Assembly: GCA_902825995.1 (NCBI GenBank)
Contig: CADEDE010000006.1
Coordinates: 1 to 57,820, forward strand
Direction of reading: 5' to 3'
From: an uncultured Burkholderiales bacterium
GTDB lineage: Bacteria > Pseudomonadota > Gammaproteobacteria > Burkholderiales > Burkholderiaceae_C
DNA: 57,820 bases
The position numbers and the translations under genes are program-made. Under the pieces are notes generated by a model, which saw only the letters and a program-made list of their open reading frames with translations, was not told the origin of the DNA and searched no databases. The number at the start of each line of letters is the position of its first letter. The first letter of the stretch is position 1. Shown here one piece after another: positions 7,429 to 16,673 of this stretch.

Positions 7429-9285
7429 ATGTGCGGCATCGTCGGCGCAGTCAGCGCGCGCAATATCGTCCCGATCCTCGTCGAAGGCCTGAAGCGGCTC
7501 GAATACCGCGGCTACGACTCCTGCGGCGTGGCGGTGCATCAGGGCGGCGGCCTGAAGCGAGCGCGCAGCACGGCGCGGGTGGCGGAACTGCAAACGCAGG
7601 TCGCGTCAGACCGCATCGAGGCCGGCACCGGCATTGCGCACACCCGCTGGGCCACCCACGGTATTCCGGCCGTCAACAACGCCCACCCGCATTTTTCGGC
7701 AGGGCCGAATGCGGCGGCCGATGCACCGGGAAAAATCGCGCTGGTGCACAACGGCATCATCGAAAACTACGAAGAACTGCGCAGCGAGCTCAAGGCCAAG
7801 GGCTTCAAATTCGATAGCCAGACCGACACCGAAGTCATCGCCCATCTGGTCGCGCACCTCTATCACGGCGATTTGTTCGAGGCCGTGCAGCAGGCCATGA
7901 CGCAACTGCGCGGCGCCTACGCAATCGCGGTGTTCTGCCGCGACGAACCGCACCGCGTGGTCGGCGCACGCGAGGGCTCGCCGCTGGTGCTGGGCGTCGG
8001 CAAGGGCGAGACATTTCTGGCCTCCGACGCGATGGCCCTGGCCGGCGTGACCGACCAGATCGTCTATCTCGAGGAGGGCGATGTGGTCGATGTGCAGCTG
8101 GGCAAGCACTGGATCGTCGGCAAGCAGGCCGACGGCTCGCTGCGCCCGGTGCAACGCGAAGTGCATACGGTGCAGGCGCACAGCGGCGCCGCCGAGCTGG
8201 GGCCCTACCGCCACTACATGCAGAAGGAAATCTTCGAGCAGCCCAAGGCGATCGCCGACACCCTCGACGCCGTGGCCGGGATCAGCCCGGAGCTGTTCGG
8301 CGACGGCGCGTACGCGGCCTTCAAGGGTGTCGATCAGGTGTTGATCCTGGCCTGCGGCACCAGCTACTACGCCGGCGCGGTGGCCAAATACTGGCTCGAG
8401 TCGATCGCCGGGATCCCGACCAGCGTCGAGATCGCCAGCGAATACCGCTACCGCGACAGCGTGCCGAACCCGCGCACGCTGGTGGTCACGATCAGCCAGA
8501 GCGGCGAAACCGCCGATACGCTGGCCGCGCTGAAGCATGCGCGCTCGCTCGGCATGGCGACCACGCTGACGATCTGCAACGTGGCCACCAGCGCGATGGT
8601 GCGCGAATGCAAATTCGCCTACATCACGCGTGCCGGCGCCGAAGTCGGCGTGGCCTCGACCAAAGCCTTCACGACCCAGCTCGTCGGCCTGTTCCTGCTG
8701 GCGCTGGCTTTGGCCAAGTTGCGCGGGCGCCTCACCCAGGCGCAGGAAGCCGGGCACCTGAAATTGCTGCGCCACCTGCCGGTGGCGGTGCAGGCCGTGC
8801 TGGCCCTCGAGCCGCAGATCGTGGCCTGGTCGCAAGCCTTCACCGCCAAGGAAAACGCACTCTTCCTCGGCCGCGGCCTGCATTACCCGATCGCGCTCGA
8901 AGGCGCACTCAAATTGAAGGAGATCAGCTACATCCACGCCGAGGCCTACCCGGCCGGTGAACTCAAGCACGGCCCGCTGGCGCTCGTTACTGCCGCGATG
9001 CCGGTGGTGACCGTCGCGCCCAACGACCAGTTGCTCGGGAAACTGAAGAGCAACATGCAGGAAGTGCGCGCCCGCGGCGGCGAGCTCTATGTCCTGGCCG
9101 ACAGCGATACGCGCATCGAAAGCGGCCCTGGCGTGCACGTGATCCGCATGCCCGAACACTACGGCGCGCTGAGCCCGATCCTGCACGTGGTGCCGTTGCA
9201 GTTGCTGGCGTATCACACCGCGTGCGCGCGCGGCACCGACGTGGACAAACCGAGAAACCTGGCCAAATCGGTGACGGTCGAGTGA
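7429..9285 (+). CDS. glmS: Glutamine--fructose-6-phosphate aminotransferase (isomerizing)
   Basis: Makes glucosamine-6-phosphate from fructose-6-phosphate and glutamine, the entry step to peptidoglycan and LPS amino sugars. The protein starts MCGIVGAV, so Cys1 of the mature enzyme is the Ntn-type glutaminase nucleophile. The N-terminal glutaminase half shows RWATHG and the HNGIIENY motif; two SIS domains follow (ACGTSYYAG near 305, SQSGETADT near 355). The protein ends [13 protein letters not shown] as in the family. Length is 618 residues (E. coli 609). No ribozyme-like leader is seen in the 155 bp upstream. Confidence 0.98.
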   Translation: MCGIVGAVSARNIVPILVEGLKRLEYRGYDSCGVAVHQGGGLKRARSTARVAELQTQVASDRIEAGTGIAHTRWATHGIPAVNNAHPHFSAGPNAAADAPGKIALVHNGIIENYEELRSELKAKGFKFDSQTDTEVIAHLVAHLYHGDLFEAVQQAMTQLRGAYAIAVFCRDEPHRVVGAREGSPLVLGVGKGETFLASDAMALAGVTDQIVYLEEGDVVDVQLGKHWIVGKQADGSLRPVQREVHTVQAHSGAAELGPYRHYMQKEIFEQPKAIADTLDAVAGISPELFGDGAYAAFKGVDQVLILACGTSYYAGAVAKYWLESIAGIPTSVEIASEYRYRDSVPNPRTLVVTISQSGETADTLAALKHARSLGMATTLTICNVATSAMVRECKFAYITRAGAEVGVASTKAFTTQLVGLFLLALALAKLRGRLTQAQEAGHLKLLRHLPVAVQAVLALEPQIVAWSQAFTAKENALFLGRGLHYPIALEGALKLKEISYIHAEAYPAGELKHGPLALVTAAMPVVTVAPNDQLLGKLKSNMQEVRARGGELYVLADSDTRIESGPGVHVIRMPEHYGALSPILHVVPLQLLAYHTACARGTDVDKPRNLAKSVTVE

Positions 9286-9322
9286 CGGCCGGGGCGCGCG
9301 GCGGGTTGCTTTACCCAGCTTC

Positions 9323-9342
9323 AAAAAATCCCGGTTAACCGG
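9323..9342 (-). terminator. possible terminator for the leftward MFS gene
   Basis: Read on the minus strand, CCGGTTAACCGG (a perfect 12-bp palindrome) is followed by GATTTTTT. Only a 4-bp stem with a TTAA loop forms, so termination strength is doubtful. It sits in the gap between convergent glmS and the MFS gene. Confidence 0.4.
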
Positions 9343-9365
9343 CCCCTGCGAGCCGCTGATCGCGG

Positions 9366-10676
9366 TCAAGTCAGATATTGAACGCTGCGGTCACGCTGGC
9401 GGCGGCGTTCGGCGCTCATCAGCAGCCACACGATCGACAGGTTGAGCAGGTTCCAGCCGACGCCGTTGATGAAGGCCGCGCGGTACGAGCCGCTCAGGTC
9501 GAAGACCTTGCCTGACATCCAGCCGCCCAGGGCCATGCCGAACAAGGTGGCCATCAGCACGGTGCCGACGCGCGCGCCGGCCTCGGCGGGTGGAAAGTAT
9601 TCGCGCACGATGATCGCGTAGCTGGGCACGATGCCGCCCTGAAACAGGCCGAACAGGGCCGAGATCAGGTACAGCGAGCTCAGGCTGTCGAAGGGGATGA
9701 ACAGCAGCAGCGCCAGGCCCTGCAGCACCGAGCCGAGCAGCAAGGTGCGCAGCCCGCCGATGCGGTCGCAGATCGCGCCCGAGACGAGCCGGCTGACGAT
9801 GCCGCAGGCGAGCATCAGCGACAGCATTTCGGCGCCGCGCGCCGCGCCGTAGCCGAGGTCGCCGCAATAGGCGACGATATGCACCTGGGGCATCGACATC
9901 GCCACGCAGCAGGCCACGCCGGCCATGCACAGCAGCGCCTGGGCCTGGTTCAGCCCGAGGCCGAAGGGCCGTGTGGAAGGCAGTGCGGTGGTGCCCATCA
10001 GGGCACCTTCGGGCTGCGCACTCCGGTATTCGCCCTTGGGGCGGCCCGGCGGGCTCATGCGCCGCGTTGGTGGCGCAGCGGCCAGCGCGGCCGGCGGCTT
10101 CTGCCGCATCGACGAGGCCAGCAGCGGCAGCGTCACCGCGCAGAAGATGCCCAGGCCGATATAAGTGCTGCGCCAGCCGGCGGTGTCGACAAAGTGCTGC
10201 ACGATCGGCGGCCATACCGCGCCGGCCAGGTAGTTGCCGCTGGCGCAGACGGCCACCGCAACGCCGCGCCGGCGCACGAACCACAGCGAGGTGTCGGCGA
10301 TCAGCGGCGCAAACGTGGCCGAGCTGCCGAGCAGGCCGAGCAGGAGCCCGTGGGCCAGCGAAAAACCGACCAGGCTGTCGGACAGGCCGGCTGCGATGAA
10401 GCCTGCGCTCAGGCCGGTAGCCCCGATCAGCACCGGCAACATCACGCCGTAGCGGTCGGCCAGTCGGCCCATCGCGATGCCGCCCGCACCGAAACCGAGC
10501 ATCAAGAGCGTGTAGGGCAAGGAGGCGTCGGCGCGGGCGACGCCGAATTCGGCCTGCACCGCAGGCAGCACCACCGACACGATGTACATCGGACTGCTGC
10601 CGATGGTCATCGAGGTCAGTGCGATCGCCAGCCGCGTCCAGGCGTAGCGCGAGTCGGCGGCGTGGGCTGGGCTCAT
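9366..10676 (-). CDS. MFS transporter with a repeat-encoded central loop
   Basis: A 436-residue major facilitator protein with about twelve hydrophobic segments. The signature between TM2 and TM3, GRLADRYGVMLPVLIG (about residue 72), is clear, and helices 7-12 resume at LLCMAGVACCVAMS. Substrate is unknown. Residues 207-224 of the cytoplasmic loop between TM6 and TM7 are translated from a 53-bp palindromic repeat in frame. Its start lies 10 bp beyond the stop of the aldo/keto reductase gene, so the two are probably co-transcribed. Confidence 0.88.
   Translation of the reverse strand: MSPAHAADSRYAWTRLAIALTSMTIGSSPMYIVSVVLPAVQAEFGVARADASLPYTLLMLGFGAGGIAMGRLADRYGVMLPVLIGATGLSAGFIAAGLSDSLVGFSLAHGLLLGLLGSSATFAPLIADTSLWFVRRRGVAVAVCASGNYLAGAVWPPIVQHFVDTAGWRSTYIGLGIFCAVTLPLLASSMRQKPPAALAAAPPTRRMSPPGRPKGEYRSAQPEGALMGTTALPSTRPFGLGLNQAQALLCMAGVACCVAMSMPQVHIVAYCGDLGYGAARGAEMLSLMLACGIVSRLVSGAICDRIGGLRTLLLGSVLQGLALLLFIPFDSLSSLYLISALFGLFQGGIVPSYAIIVREYFPPAEAGARVGTVLMATLFGMALGGWMSGKVFDLSGSYRAAFINGVGWNLLNLSIVWLLMSAERRRQRDRSVQYLT
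10006..10058 (-). repeat. 53-bp palindromic repeat (class A) inside the MFS gene
   Basis: Matches the segment 33120-33172 at 47 of 53 positions by eye, in the same orientation. Read leftward it begins ATGAGCCCGCCGGGCCGCC and is translated as PPGRPKGEYRSAQPEG within the MFS protein. It contains self-complementary GGGCCGCCCC/GGGGCGGCCC parts. Confidence 0.85.
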
Positions 10677-10686
10677 CGGCGCAGGG

Positions 10687-11535
10687 TCAGGTCATCGCCA
10701 GCGCGGCCTTGCGCTGCGGCGGCGGGAACAGCGCGTCGATCTGGCGCAGCGTTTCGGCGGACAGGACGCGATCGGCGACGGCCAGGTTGTGGCGCAGATG
10801 TTCGAGTTCGACCGCCTTCGGGATCGCCACCACGCCGGGCCGCGACAGCACCCAGGCCAGCGCCAGCTGCGCGGCCGTCAGGCTCTGCGCCGCGCCGATG
10901 GCGGCCAGCGCCCGGTGCCGCGCCAGTGCGCCCTGGTCGATCGGGCTGTAGGCCATCAGCGGCATGCCGTGGCGGCGCAACCACGGCAACAAGCTGAACT
11001 CGGCGCCGCGCTCGCCGAGCGAGAGATAGACCTGGTTCACCACGCCGTCGGTTGCGACGGTCATCAGCTCGTTCATGTCGGCGACATCGAAATTGCTGAC
11101 GCCCCAGTGCGCAATGCAGCCGGCGTCGATCAGCGCATGCATCGCCGCCACCGTCGCTTCGAGTGGATGTTCCCCGCGCCAATGCAGCAGGTACAGGTCG
11201 ATGCAGTCCAGGCCGAGCCGCTTGCGGCTGCGTTCGCAGGCCGCAGCGGTGCCCTTGCGGCTGGCGTTGTGCGGATAGACCTTGCTGACAACAAACAGCT
11301 CCTCGCGGCGTAAATCGCCTGCCCGCAGCGCCTCGGCCACGGCCTGGCCGACGACTTCTTCGGCGCCGCCTTCGCCGTACATCTCGGCGCTGTCGATGAG
11401 CCGGTAGCCGATCTCGATCGCGCTGCGCAGCGCCGCGACCTCGGTTGCACGGCTGGCCCGCGATTCGCCTATGCGCCAGGTACCCAGGCCGAGAGTCGGC
11501 ATCATCGCGCCCGAAGGCAGGGCCAGTGAGTTCAT
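10687..11535 (-). CDS. Aldo/keto reductase
   Basis: A 282-residue NADPH-dependent aldo/keto reductase (TIM barrel). The catalytic tetrad is visible: Asp and Tyr in DSAEMYGEG (about 52-57), Lys in VVSKVY (about 83) and His in LYLLHWRG (about 115). The C-terminal cofactor region VVAIPKAVELEHLRHN is typical. ATG 11535 was chosen because it gives the family N-terminus NSLALPSGAMMPTLGLGTWR; a TTG 21 nt upstream adds nothing recognisable. It precedes the MFS gene by 10 bp. The substrate is not predictable. Confidence 0.93.
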   Translation of the reverse strand: MNSLALPSGAMMPTLGLGTWRIGESRASRATEVAALRSAIEIGYRLIDSAEMYGEGGAEEVVGQAVAEALRAGDLRREELFVVSKVYPHNASRKGTAAACERSRKRLGLDCIDLYLLHWRGEHPLEATVAAMHALIDAGCIAHWGVSNFDVADMNELMTVATDGVVNQVYLSLGERGAEFSLLPWLRRHGMPLMAYSPIDQGALARHRALAAIGAAQSLTAAQLALAWVLSRPGVVAIPKAVELEHLRHNLAVADRVLSAETLRQIDALFPPPQRKAALAMT

Positions 11536-11682
11536 CGTTTCAAGGGCGTGCAGCAAGGGCCATTGCCTGGGTCGTCGAGCCCTCTGGCGCGCCGGGCAAC
11601 GGGGGCCGGCTTCGATGGCCCCGGGGAAGAGCGTCTGGCGGGCGCTTGGCGGGTCGCATGATGTTATGGCCCTAGGCCGTCA

Positions 11683-12957
11683 CTATCGATAGTTTCGCGC
11701 GTCCTCGATCACCTTGCCATCGTTGGGCAACTGGCCGGGCTGCTTCCAGGCTACTTCGCCACGCAGCTGGGTGACTTCGCGCAGGCTTTGCGCCACGCGC
11801 TCGGCCAAGCCCTCGGGGGGGGCGGTGCACAGCTCGGCGTGCAGGGTCATGCGGTCGTTGGCCATTTCGCCTTCGATGACCAGGCGTGCGCGGGCGATCT
11901 CCGGGTGGCGCTCGACGACCGTGGCGATCTGGCTGGCATGCACGAACATGCCGCGCACCTTGGCGGTCTGGTCGGCGCGGCCGAGCCAGCCTCTGATGCG
12001 CGTATTGCTGCGCCCGCTCGGGCAGGCGCCGGGCAGCACGGCCGACAGGTCGCCGGTGCCGAAGCGGATCAGCGGGTAGTCGGGGTTGAGGCTGGTGACC
12101 ACGACTTCGCCGACTTCGCCATCGGTCACCACCTCGCCGCTGCCGGGGCGAACGATCTCGACGATCACGCCTTCGTCGAGCACCAGGCCTTCGCGGGCCG
12201 ATGTTTCGTAGGCAATGAGGCCGAGGTCGGCCGTGGCATAACACTGGTAGGCCTGGATGCCGCGCTCGATGAGCCAGTCGCGCAGCGAGGGGGGGAAGGC
12301 TTCGCCGCCGAGCAGGGCCTTGGTGATCGAGTCGATGGGGCGGCCGGTTTCGGCCGCTTTTTCGACCAGGATCTTCAGGAAACCCGGCGTGCCGATATAG
12401 GCCTCGGGGCGCAGATCGGCGAGCGCCAGCAACTGTAATTCGGTATGGCCCACGCCGCCCGGAAAGACCGTGCAGCCGAGTGTCATCGCACCCGCTTCCA
12501 TCATCAACCCGCCGGGCGTGAGGTGGTAGGAAAAGCAGTTATGCACCAGGTCGCCGGCGCGCAGGCCGGCGGCAAACATCGCGCGCGCCAGGCGCCAATA
12601 GTCGCTGGCCGTGCCTTCGGGTTCGTAGATCGGGCCGGGCGATTGATAGACGCGCTGTGCTCGGCGCGTGGCTGCGAGTGCGCGCCAGCCGATGGTCGCG
12701 AAGCCGCCGAAGGGGTTGGCACCGCCGTCGCGAGCGGCCTGCTGGCGTTCGAGCAATTCGTGCTTGCGCACGACGGGCAGCGCGGCCAGCGCGGCGCGGC
12801 TGGCGACGGCTGCCGCATCGACGCCGGCCAGCGCGGCAGCGAAGGCCCCTGCATTGCGCTGCGCGTTGGCGACCTGTGCCGGCAGCGCGGCCATCAAGGC
12901 CGCTTCGCGCGCCGCCGGGTCGCGGATTTCCAGCGTGTCGTAGTACGGCGGGTTCAT
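11683..12957 (-). CDS. PaaK-like AMP-forming acyl-CoA ligase with altered P-loop
   Basis: A 424-residue adenylate-forming protein of the phenylacetate-CoA ligase type. It would activate a carboxylic acid with ATP and CoA in the cytoplasm. Family features: HNCFSYHLTPGG, the CYATADLGLIAYE core, PLIRFGTGDLS, and a C-terminal NDGKVIED with the expected catalytic Lys (about 415). The A3 P-loop, usually SSGTTGKPT, is instead SPGPIYEPEG (residues 106-115), so the nucleotide site differs from standard PaaK. It is last in the liv-ligase operon, and its ATG overlaps the stop of the 99-residue gene. Its stop lies inside a CTATCGATAG palindrome. Confidence 0.85.
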   Translation of the reverse strand: MNPPYYDTLEIRDPAAREAALMAALPAQVANAQRNAGAFAAALAGVDAAAVASRAALAALPVVRKHELLERQQAARDGGANPFGGFATIGWRALAATRRAQRVYQSPGPIYEPEGTASDYWRLARAMFAAGLRAGDLVHNCFSYHLTPGGLMMEAGAMTLGCTVFPGGVGHTELQLLALADLRPEAYIGTPGFLKILVEKAAETGRPIDSITKALLGGEAFPPSLRDWLIERGIQAYQCYATADLGLIAYETSAREGLVLDEGVIVEIVRPGSGEVVTDGEVGEVVVTSLNPDYPLIRFGTGDLSAVLPGACPSGRSNTRIRGWLGRADQTAKVRGMFVHASQIATVVERHPEIARARLVIEGEMANDRMTLHAELCTAPPEGLAERVAQSLREVTQLRGEVAWKQPGQLPNDGKVIEDARNYR

Positions 12958-13253
12958 TCGTCGTGCTCCCAGCGCGCCAGGCGCTTCTTCATCTCGTCGA
13001 TCAATTTGCGCTGATCGGTGGCGGATTTCACGGCGATGCGATCCCACTCGGGTGTCAGCAGCGGCCGGCGCGCGAGCCTGGCCTGGATCGCTTCGCCTTC
13101 GATCGCCCATTCGACGACGCGCTTGCCGCGCAGCTCGAAGGCATTGCCGCGCTCCGCGAGGTTCAAATCGCGCAGCGCGCGCTTGAGCGTCAGCAGCGCG
13201 TTCTCGGCGTTGAAGGGCGGCGGCGCAAAGCCAAAATCCTCGCCACTGCTCAT
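12954..13253 (-). CDS. Small protein of unknown function in the liv-ligase operon
   Basis: A 99-residue acidic/basic mixed protein with no signal peptide or membrane segment. The central part is helical (LLTLKRALRDLNLAERGNAF), followed by ELRGKRVVEWAIEG and a charged C-terminal helix KLIDEMKKRLARWE. Both ends overlap neighbours by ATGA (livF stop/its start; its stop/ligase start), which is strong evidence that it is a real, translationally coupled member of the operon. I do not recognise a family. A role as a partner of the ABC transporter or ligase is inference from context only. Confidence 0.8.
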   Translation of the reverse strand: MSSGEDFGFAPPPFNAENALLTLKRALRDLNLAERGNAFELRGKRVVEWAIEGEAIQARLARRPLLTPEWDRIAVKSATDQRKLIDEMKKRLARWEHDE

Positions 13254-14059
13254 GACAACCACCGCTTGCGCCGCTTGTAGCTCTTCACATCCTTGAAGCT
13301 TTTCCTGTCGCCGCCTCCCATGCCGAGGTAGAACTCCTTCACGTCCTCGTTTTCGCGCAGGCTCTTGGCAATGCCATCCATCACCACGCGGCCGTTTTCC
13401 AGGATGTAGCCGTAGTCGGCATAGCGCAGCGCCATATTGGTGTTCTGCTCGGCGAGCAGGAAGGTGACACCCTCGCGCCTGTTCAGATCCTTGACGATCT
13501 CGAACACCTCTTCGACGATCTGCGGCGCCAGGCCCATGCTCGGCTCGTCCAGCAGCACCATCTTCGGATTCGCCATCAGGGCGCGGCCGATGGCGCACAT
13601 CTGCTGCTCGCCGCCCGAGGTGTAGGCGGCCTGCGAAGTGCGCCGCGTTTTCAGGCGCGGGAAATAGGTATAGACCTTGTCCAGCGTCGCGGCCACCGCG
13701 GCCTTGCCGTCCTTGCGCGTATAGGCCCCGGTCATCAGGTTGTCCTCGATCGACAGGTGGGCAAAACAATGCCGGCCCTCCATCACCTGGATCACGCCGC
13801 GATCGACCATCTGCGCGGTGGAGAGCTTCTCGATGCGTTCGCCGCGCAATTCGATCGAGCCCTTGGTGACCTCGCCGCGCTCGCCCGCAAGCAGGTTCGA
13901 AACCGCGCGCAAGGTCGTCGTTTTGCCCGCACCGTTGCCGCCGAGCAAGGCCACCACGCCACCCTCGGGCACCTGCAACGACACCCCCTTCAACACCAGG
14001 ATGACGTGGTTGTAGATAACCTCGATACCGTTGACGTTGAGGAGGGGTGCGCCGCTCAC
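13250..14059 (-). CDS. livF: Branched-chain-type ABC transporter ATP-binding protein (LivF type)
   Basis: A 269-residue ATPase of the HAAT import family. It has Walker A GGNGAGKT (residues 40-47), Q-loop region, signature TSGGEQQM, Walker B MVLLDEPS and a LLAEQNTNMAL switch region. The start is GTG 14059, overlapping the stop of the binding-protein gene as GTGA; upstream in-frame sequence is the other gene in a different frame. Unlike textbook LivF it has a long basic tail (DVKSYKRRKRWLS). It would pair with the LivG-type ATPase encoded upstream. Confidence 0.95.
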   Translation of the reverse strand: MSGAPLLNVNGIEVIYNHVILVLKGVSLQVPEGGVVALLGGNGAGKTTTLRAVSNLLAGERGEVTKGSIELRGERIEKLSTAQMVDRGVIQVMEGRHCFAHLSIEDNLMTGAYTRKDGKAAVAATLDKVYTYFPRLKTRRTSQAAYTSGGEQQMCAIGRALMANPKMVLLDEPSMGLAPQIVEEVFEIVKDLNRREGVTFLLAEQNTNMALRYADYGYILENGRVVMDGIAKSLRENEDVKEFYLGMGGGDRKSFKDVKSYKRRKRWLS

Positions 14060-15438
14060 GACTGACAATCTTCCGGCGTGCGGCGCGTCAGCTTCTTCTC
14101 GGCGGCGTACTTGTCCGCAGCCTGCCTCACCATCGGCTTGATGATCGACTCGTCGGCCTGCATCCAGTCCGACGAGAAGTTCCACTTCTTGCCGTCCCAG
14201 GTGTGGATGCGGGCCCAGGCCGAGCCCATGTGGTCGGCGCAGGAGGTGCTGATCGGCCGCATCACGCCGGCAAAGCCCAGCGCGTCGAGCTTCTTCTGGT
14301 CCAGGGCCAGGTTTTCCAGGCCCCAGCGCGTCTGCTCGCCGCTCATGACCTTGCCCTTGCCGTAGCGCTCCTGCGCGCGCTTGACGCCTTCGACGCCGAG
14401 CATCGCGCTCATCGCGCCGCGCATATAGAGCACGCTGCCGACTTCGTCTTTCGCGCCGGTGCCCTGGCCCTTGTCATGCACCATCGCCAGGATGTCCTTG
14501 ACCACCTTGGCGCCGGGCTCGGCGCCATGCTGCATGGCCAGGCCGTTGTAGCCCCTGGCGCCATCGCCGACATCCTTGACATCGGGCTCGGCCGCGGCCC
14601 ACCACACGCCATACATCTTCTCGCGCGGGTAGCCGGTGGCCACCGCTTCCTTCAGCGCGGTGCCGTTCATCACGCCCCAGCCCCACAGGAAAACGTAGTC
14701 GGGGCGGTTCTGCCGAATCTGCAGCCAGGTGGCCTTCTGTTCGACGCCGGGGTGCGTCACGGGCAGCAGTTGCACCTCGAAGCCGTGCATCTTGCCGCGT
14801 TCCTGCAACAGCGCGATCGGCTCCTTGCCGTAGGGGCTGTCGTGATAGACCAGCGCCACCTTCTTGCCGCGCAGCTTGTCCAAGCCGCCTTCCTTCTTGG
14901 CGATCTGCTGCACCAGGATATCGGCCGCCACCCAGTAGTGGCCGGCAAGCGGGAAATTCCACTTGAAGACGTTGCCGTCCTGGCTTTCGCTGCGGCCGTA
15001 GCCGGCGGTGATGATCGGAATCTTGTCGCCCGGCGCTTTTTCGGTGATGGCGAACGTGATGCCGGTGGACAGCGGGTGGAACAGCGTGGCGCCGCCGTTC
15101 TTGCCCTTCAGGCGCTCGTAGCATTCGACGCCGCGGTCGGTGGCGTAGCCGGTTTCGCATTCCTCGAAACTGATCTTCACGCCGTTCATGCCGCCGCGGG
15201 CATTCACCAGCTTCAGGTAATCGACATAGCCGTTGGCCCAGGGCGCACCGTTGGGCGCGTAGGCGCCGGTGCGGTAGGACAGCACCGGGAAGAACTGCGC
15301 CTTGGCGGTGGCGGCAGCGGCCGGTTTGGCGGCCGCTTTGGCCGCAGGCGCAGCGGGTTTGGCGGGCGCCGTTTGCGCCAGCACGAATGCCGGCAGGGCC
15401 GACAGCGCGGCCAGCAATGCGATCGATCTGAATTTCAT
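14056..15438 (-). CDS. ABC transporter periplasmic substrate-binding protein (HAAT family)
   Basis: A 460-residue periplasmic type I binding protein. Signal peptide MKFRSIALLAALSALPAFVLA, then an unusual Ala/Pro/Lys-rich linker of about 25 residues, then a Peripla_BP_6-like domain (YDYLKLVNARGGMNGVKI-type opening, SSW-like WGWGVMNGTALKEA). GGAGG lies 6 nt before ATG 15438, so the start is secure. It is longer than E. coli LivJ (367) and resembles the Burkholderiales binding proteins linked to acyl-CoA ligases. Ligand unknown; an aromatic or fatty carboxylate is inferred from the two ligases in the operon. Confidence 0.93.
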   Translation of the reverse strand: MKFRSIALLAALSALPAFVLAQTAPAKPAAPAAKAAAKPAAAATAKAQFFPVLSYRTGAYAPNGAPWANGYVDYLKLVNARGGMNGVKISFEECETGYATDRGVECYERLKGKNGGATLFHPLSTGITFAITEKAPGDKIPIITAGYGRSESQDGNVFKWNFPLAGHYWVAADILVQQIAKKEGGLDKLRGKKVALVYHDSPYGKEPIALLQERGKMHGFEVQLLPVTHPGVEQKATWLQIRQNRPDYVFLWGWGVMNGTALKEAVATGYPREKMYGVWWAAAEPDVKDVGDGARGYNGLAMQHGAEPGAKVVKDILAMVHDKGQGTGAKDEVGSVLYMRGAMSAMLGVEGVKRAQERYGKGKVMSGEQTRWGLENLALDQKKLDALGFAGVMRPISTSCADHMGSAWARIHTWDGKKWNFSSDWMQADESIIKPMVRQAADKYAAEKKLTRRTPEDCQS

Positions 15439-15499
15439 GTCTGCCTCCAGAGGGTGGGAAAGAACGAGCACTCGTCAGTGCGGGGGGAACTCGATGTGT

Positions 15500-16576
15500 T
15501 CAATGCGGGAAGGGCCACAGCCGCAGCTTTTCCTTGGCCGTGGACCAGAGCCGGGCCAGCCCGTGCGGCTCGACGATGAGGAAGAAAACGATCAGCGCGC
15601 CGAAGATCATCAACTCGCTGTGCGATACCGCCGCGGTGCCGATCGAGACACCGATCAACTCGCCCAGCGCCGGCAGGGCCTGGTTCAGAAAGATCGGCAG
15701 GATGACGATGAAGGCGGCGCCGAAGAAGCTGCCCATGATCGAGCCCAGGCCGCCGATGATGATCATGAACAGCAACTGGAACGAGCGGTCGATCGAAAAT
15801 GCCGCCGGCTCCCAGGCGCCCAGGTGGACGAAGCCCCACAAGGCGCCGGCCACGCCGACGATGAAGGAGCTGACCGCGAAGGCGCTGAGCTTGGCATGGA
15901 CCGGACGGATGCCGATCACGGCCGCCGCCACGTCCATATCGCGGATCGCCATCCACTCGCGGCCGATATGGCTGCGCACCAGGTTCTTGGCGGCGACGGC
16001 GAAGGCGATCAGGACGCCCAGGCAGAACAGATATTTGGCCAGCGGTGTTTCGATCGCGATTCCGAACAGCGACAAATCCGATACCGATACCGAACCCGAG
16101 GATGAGTGGTTGGTGAACCACTTGACGCGCAGGAAGGCCCAGTCGGTGAAGAACTGCGCCGCCAGCGTGGCCACTGCGAGATACAGGCCCTTGATGCGCA
16201 GGCTGGGGATGCCGAACAGCACGCCGACCGCGGTGGCGCACAGGCCGCCGAGCAGGATCGCCGCCAGCATCGGCATGCCGTCGATGCGCACGAAGAAGTT
16301 GTAGGCCGCATAGGCGCCCACGGCCATGAAGCCGCCGGTGCCCAGCGAAATCTGGCCGCAGTAGCCGACGAGGATATTCAGGCCCAACGCGGCCAGCGCC
16401 AGGATCAGGAAGGGAATCAGGATCGCCCGGAACATATATTCGTCGGCCAGCAGCGGCACGCCGAAGACCGCGAAAGCCAGCAAGAGGCCGATGAAGAGGC
16501 GATCCTGCGCGATCGGGAAGACCTGGTTGTCGGCGCGGTAGCTGGTCTTGAACTGGCCGTTTTCGCGGTAAATCAT
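15500..16576 (-). CDS. livM: Branched-chain-type ABC transporter permease (LivM type)
   Basis: A 358-residue inner-membrane permease with about nine hydrophobic segments. The family motif ALGLNILVGYCGQISLGTGGFMAVGAYAAY is near residue 80, and the EAA-like region REWMAIRDMDVAAAVIGI is near residue 205. Start ATG 16576 has a GAGGG site at about 4 nt. It follows livH across a palindromic repeat. Confidence 0.95.
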   Translation of the reverse strand: MIYRENGQFKTSYRADNQVFPIAQDRLFIGLLLAFAVFGVPLLADEYMFRAILIPFLILALAALGLNILVGYCGQISLGTGGFMAVGAYAAYNFFVRIDGMPMLAAILLGGLCATAVGVLFGIPSLRIKGLYLAVATLAAQFFTDWAFLRVKWFTNHSSSGSVSVSDLSLFGIAIETPLAKYLFCLGVLIAFAVAAKNLVRSHIGREWMAIRDMDVAAAVIGIRPVHAKLSAFAVSSFIVGVAGALWGFVHLGAWEPAAFSIDRSFQLLFMIIIGGLGSIMGSFFGAAFIVILPIFLNQALPALGELIGVSIGTAAVSHSELMIFGALIVFFLIVEPHGLARLWSTAKEKLRLWPFPH

Positions 16577-16594
16577 GCCCTCACGCTCCCCCTG

Positions 16595-16660
16595 GTCGCT
16601 GCCCCCCGAGGGGGCTCTTGCAGCGGACCGGCAGAGCCGGATCCGCGCAAGCGGCTGGAA
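16595..16660. repeat. palindromic repeat (class C) between livH and livM
   Basis: Contains GCCCCC-CGA-GGGGGC (16601-16615) followed by a second dyad around GCGGACCGGCAG...GGATCCGC. Similar CCCCC/GGGGG hairpins occur at 25.6 kb and 40.1 kb. It sits inside an operon, not at its end. Confidence 0.6.
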
Positions 16661-16673
16661 TGCATGCACGGGT

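Noticed and set aside
7606-9369. 587-codon minus-strand open frame opposite glmS
   Set aside because: Antisense shadow; GlmS motifs are complete on the plus strand.
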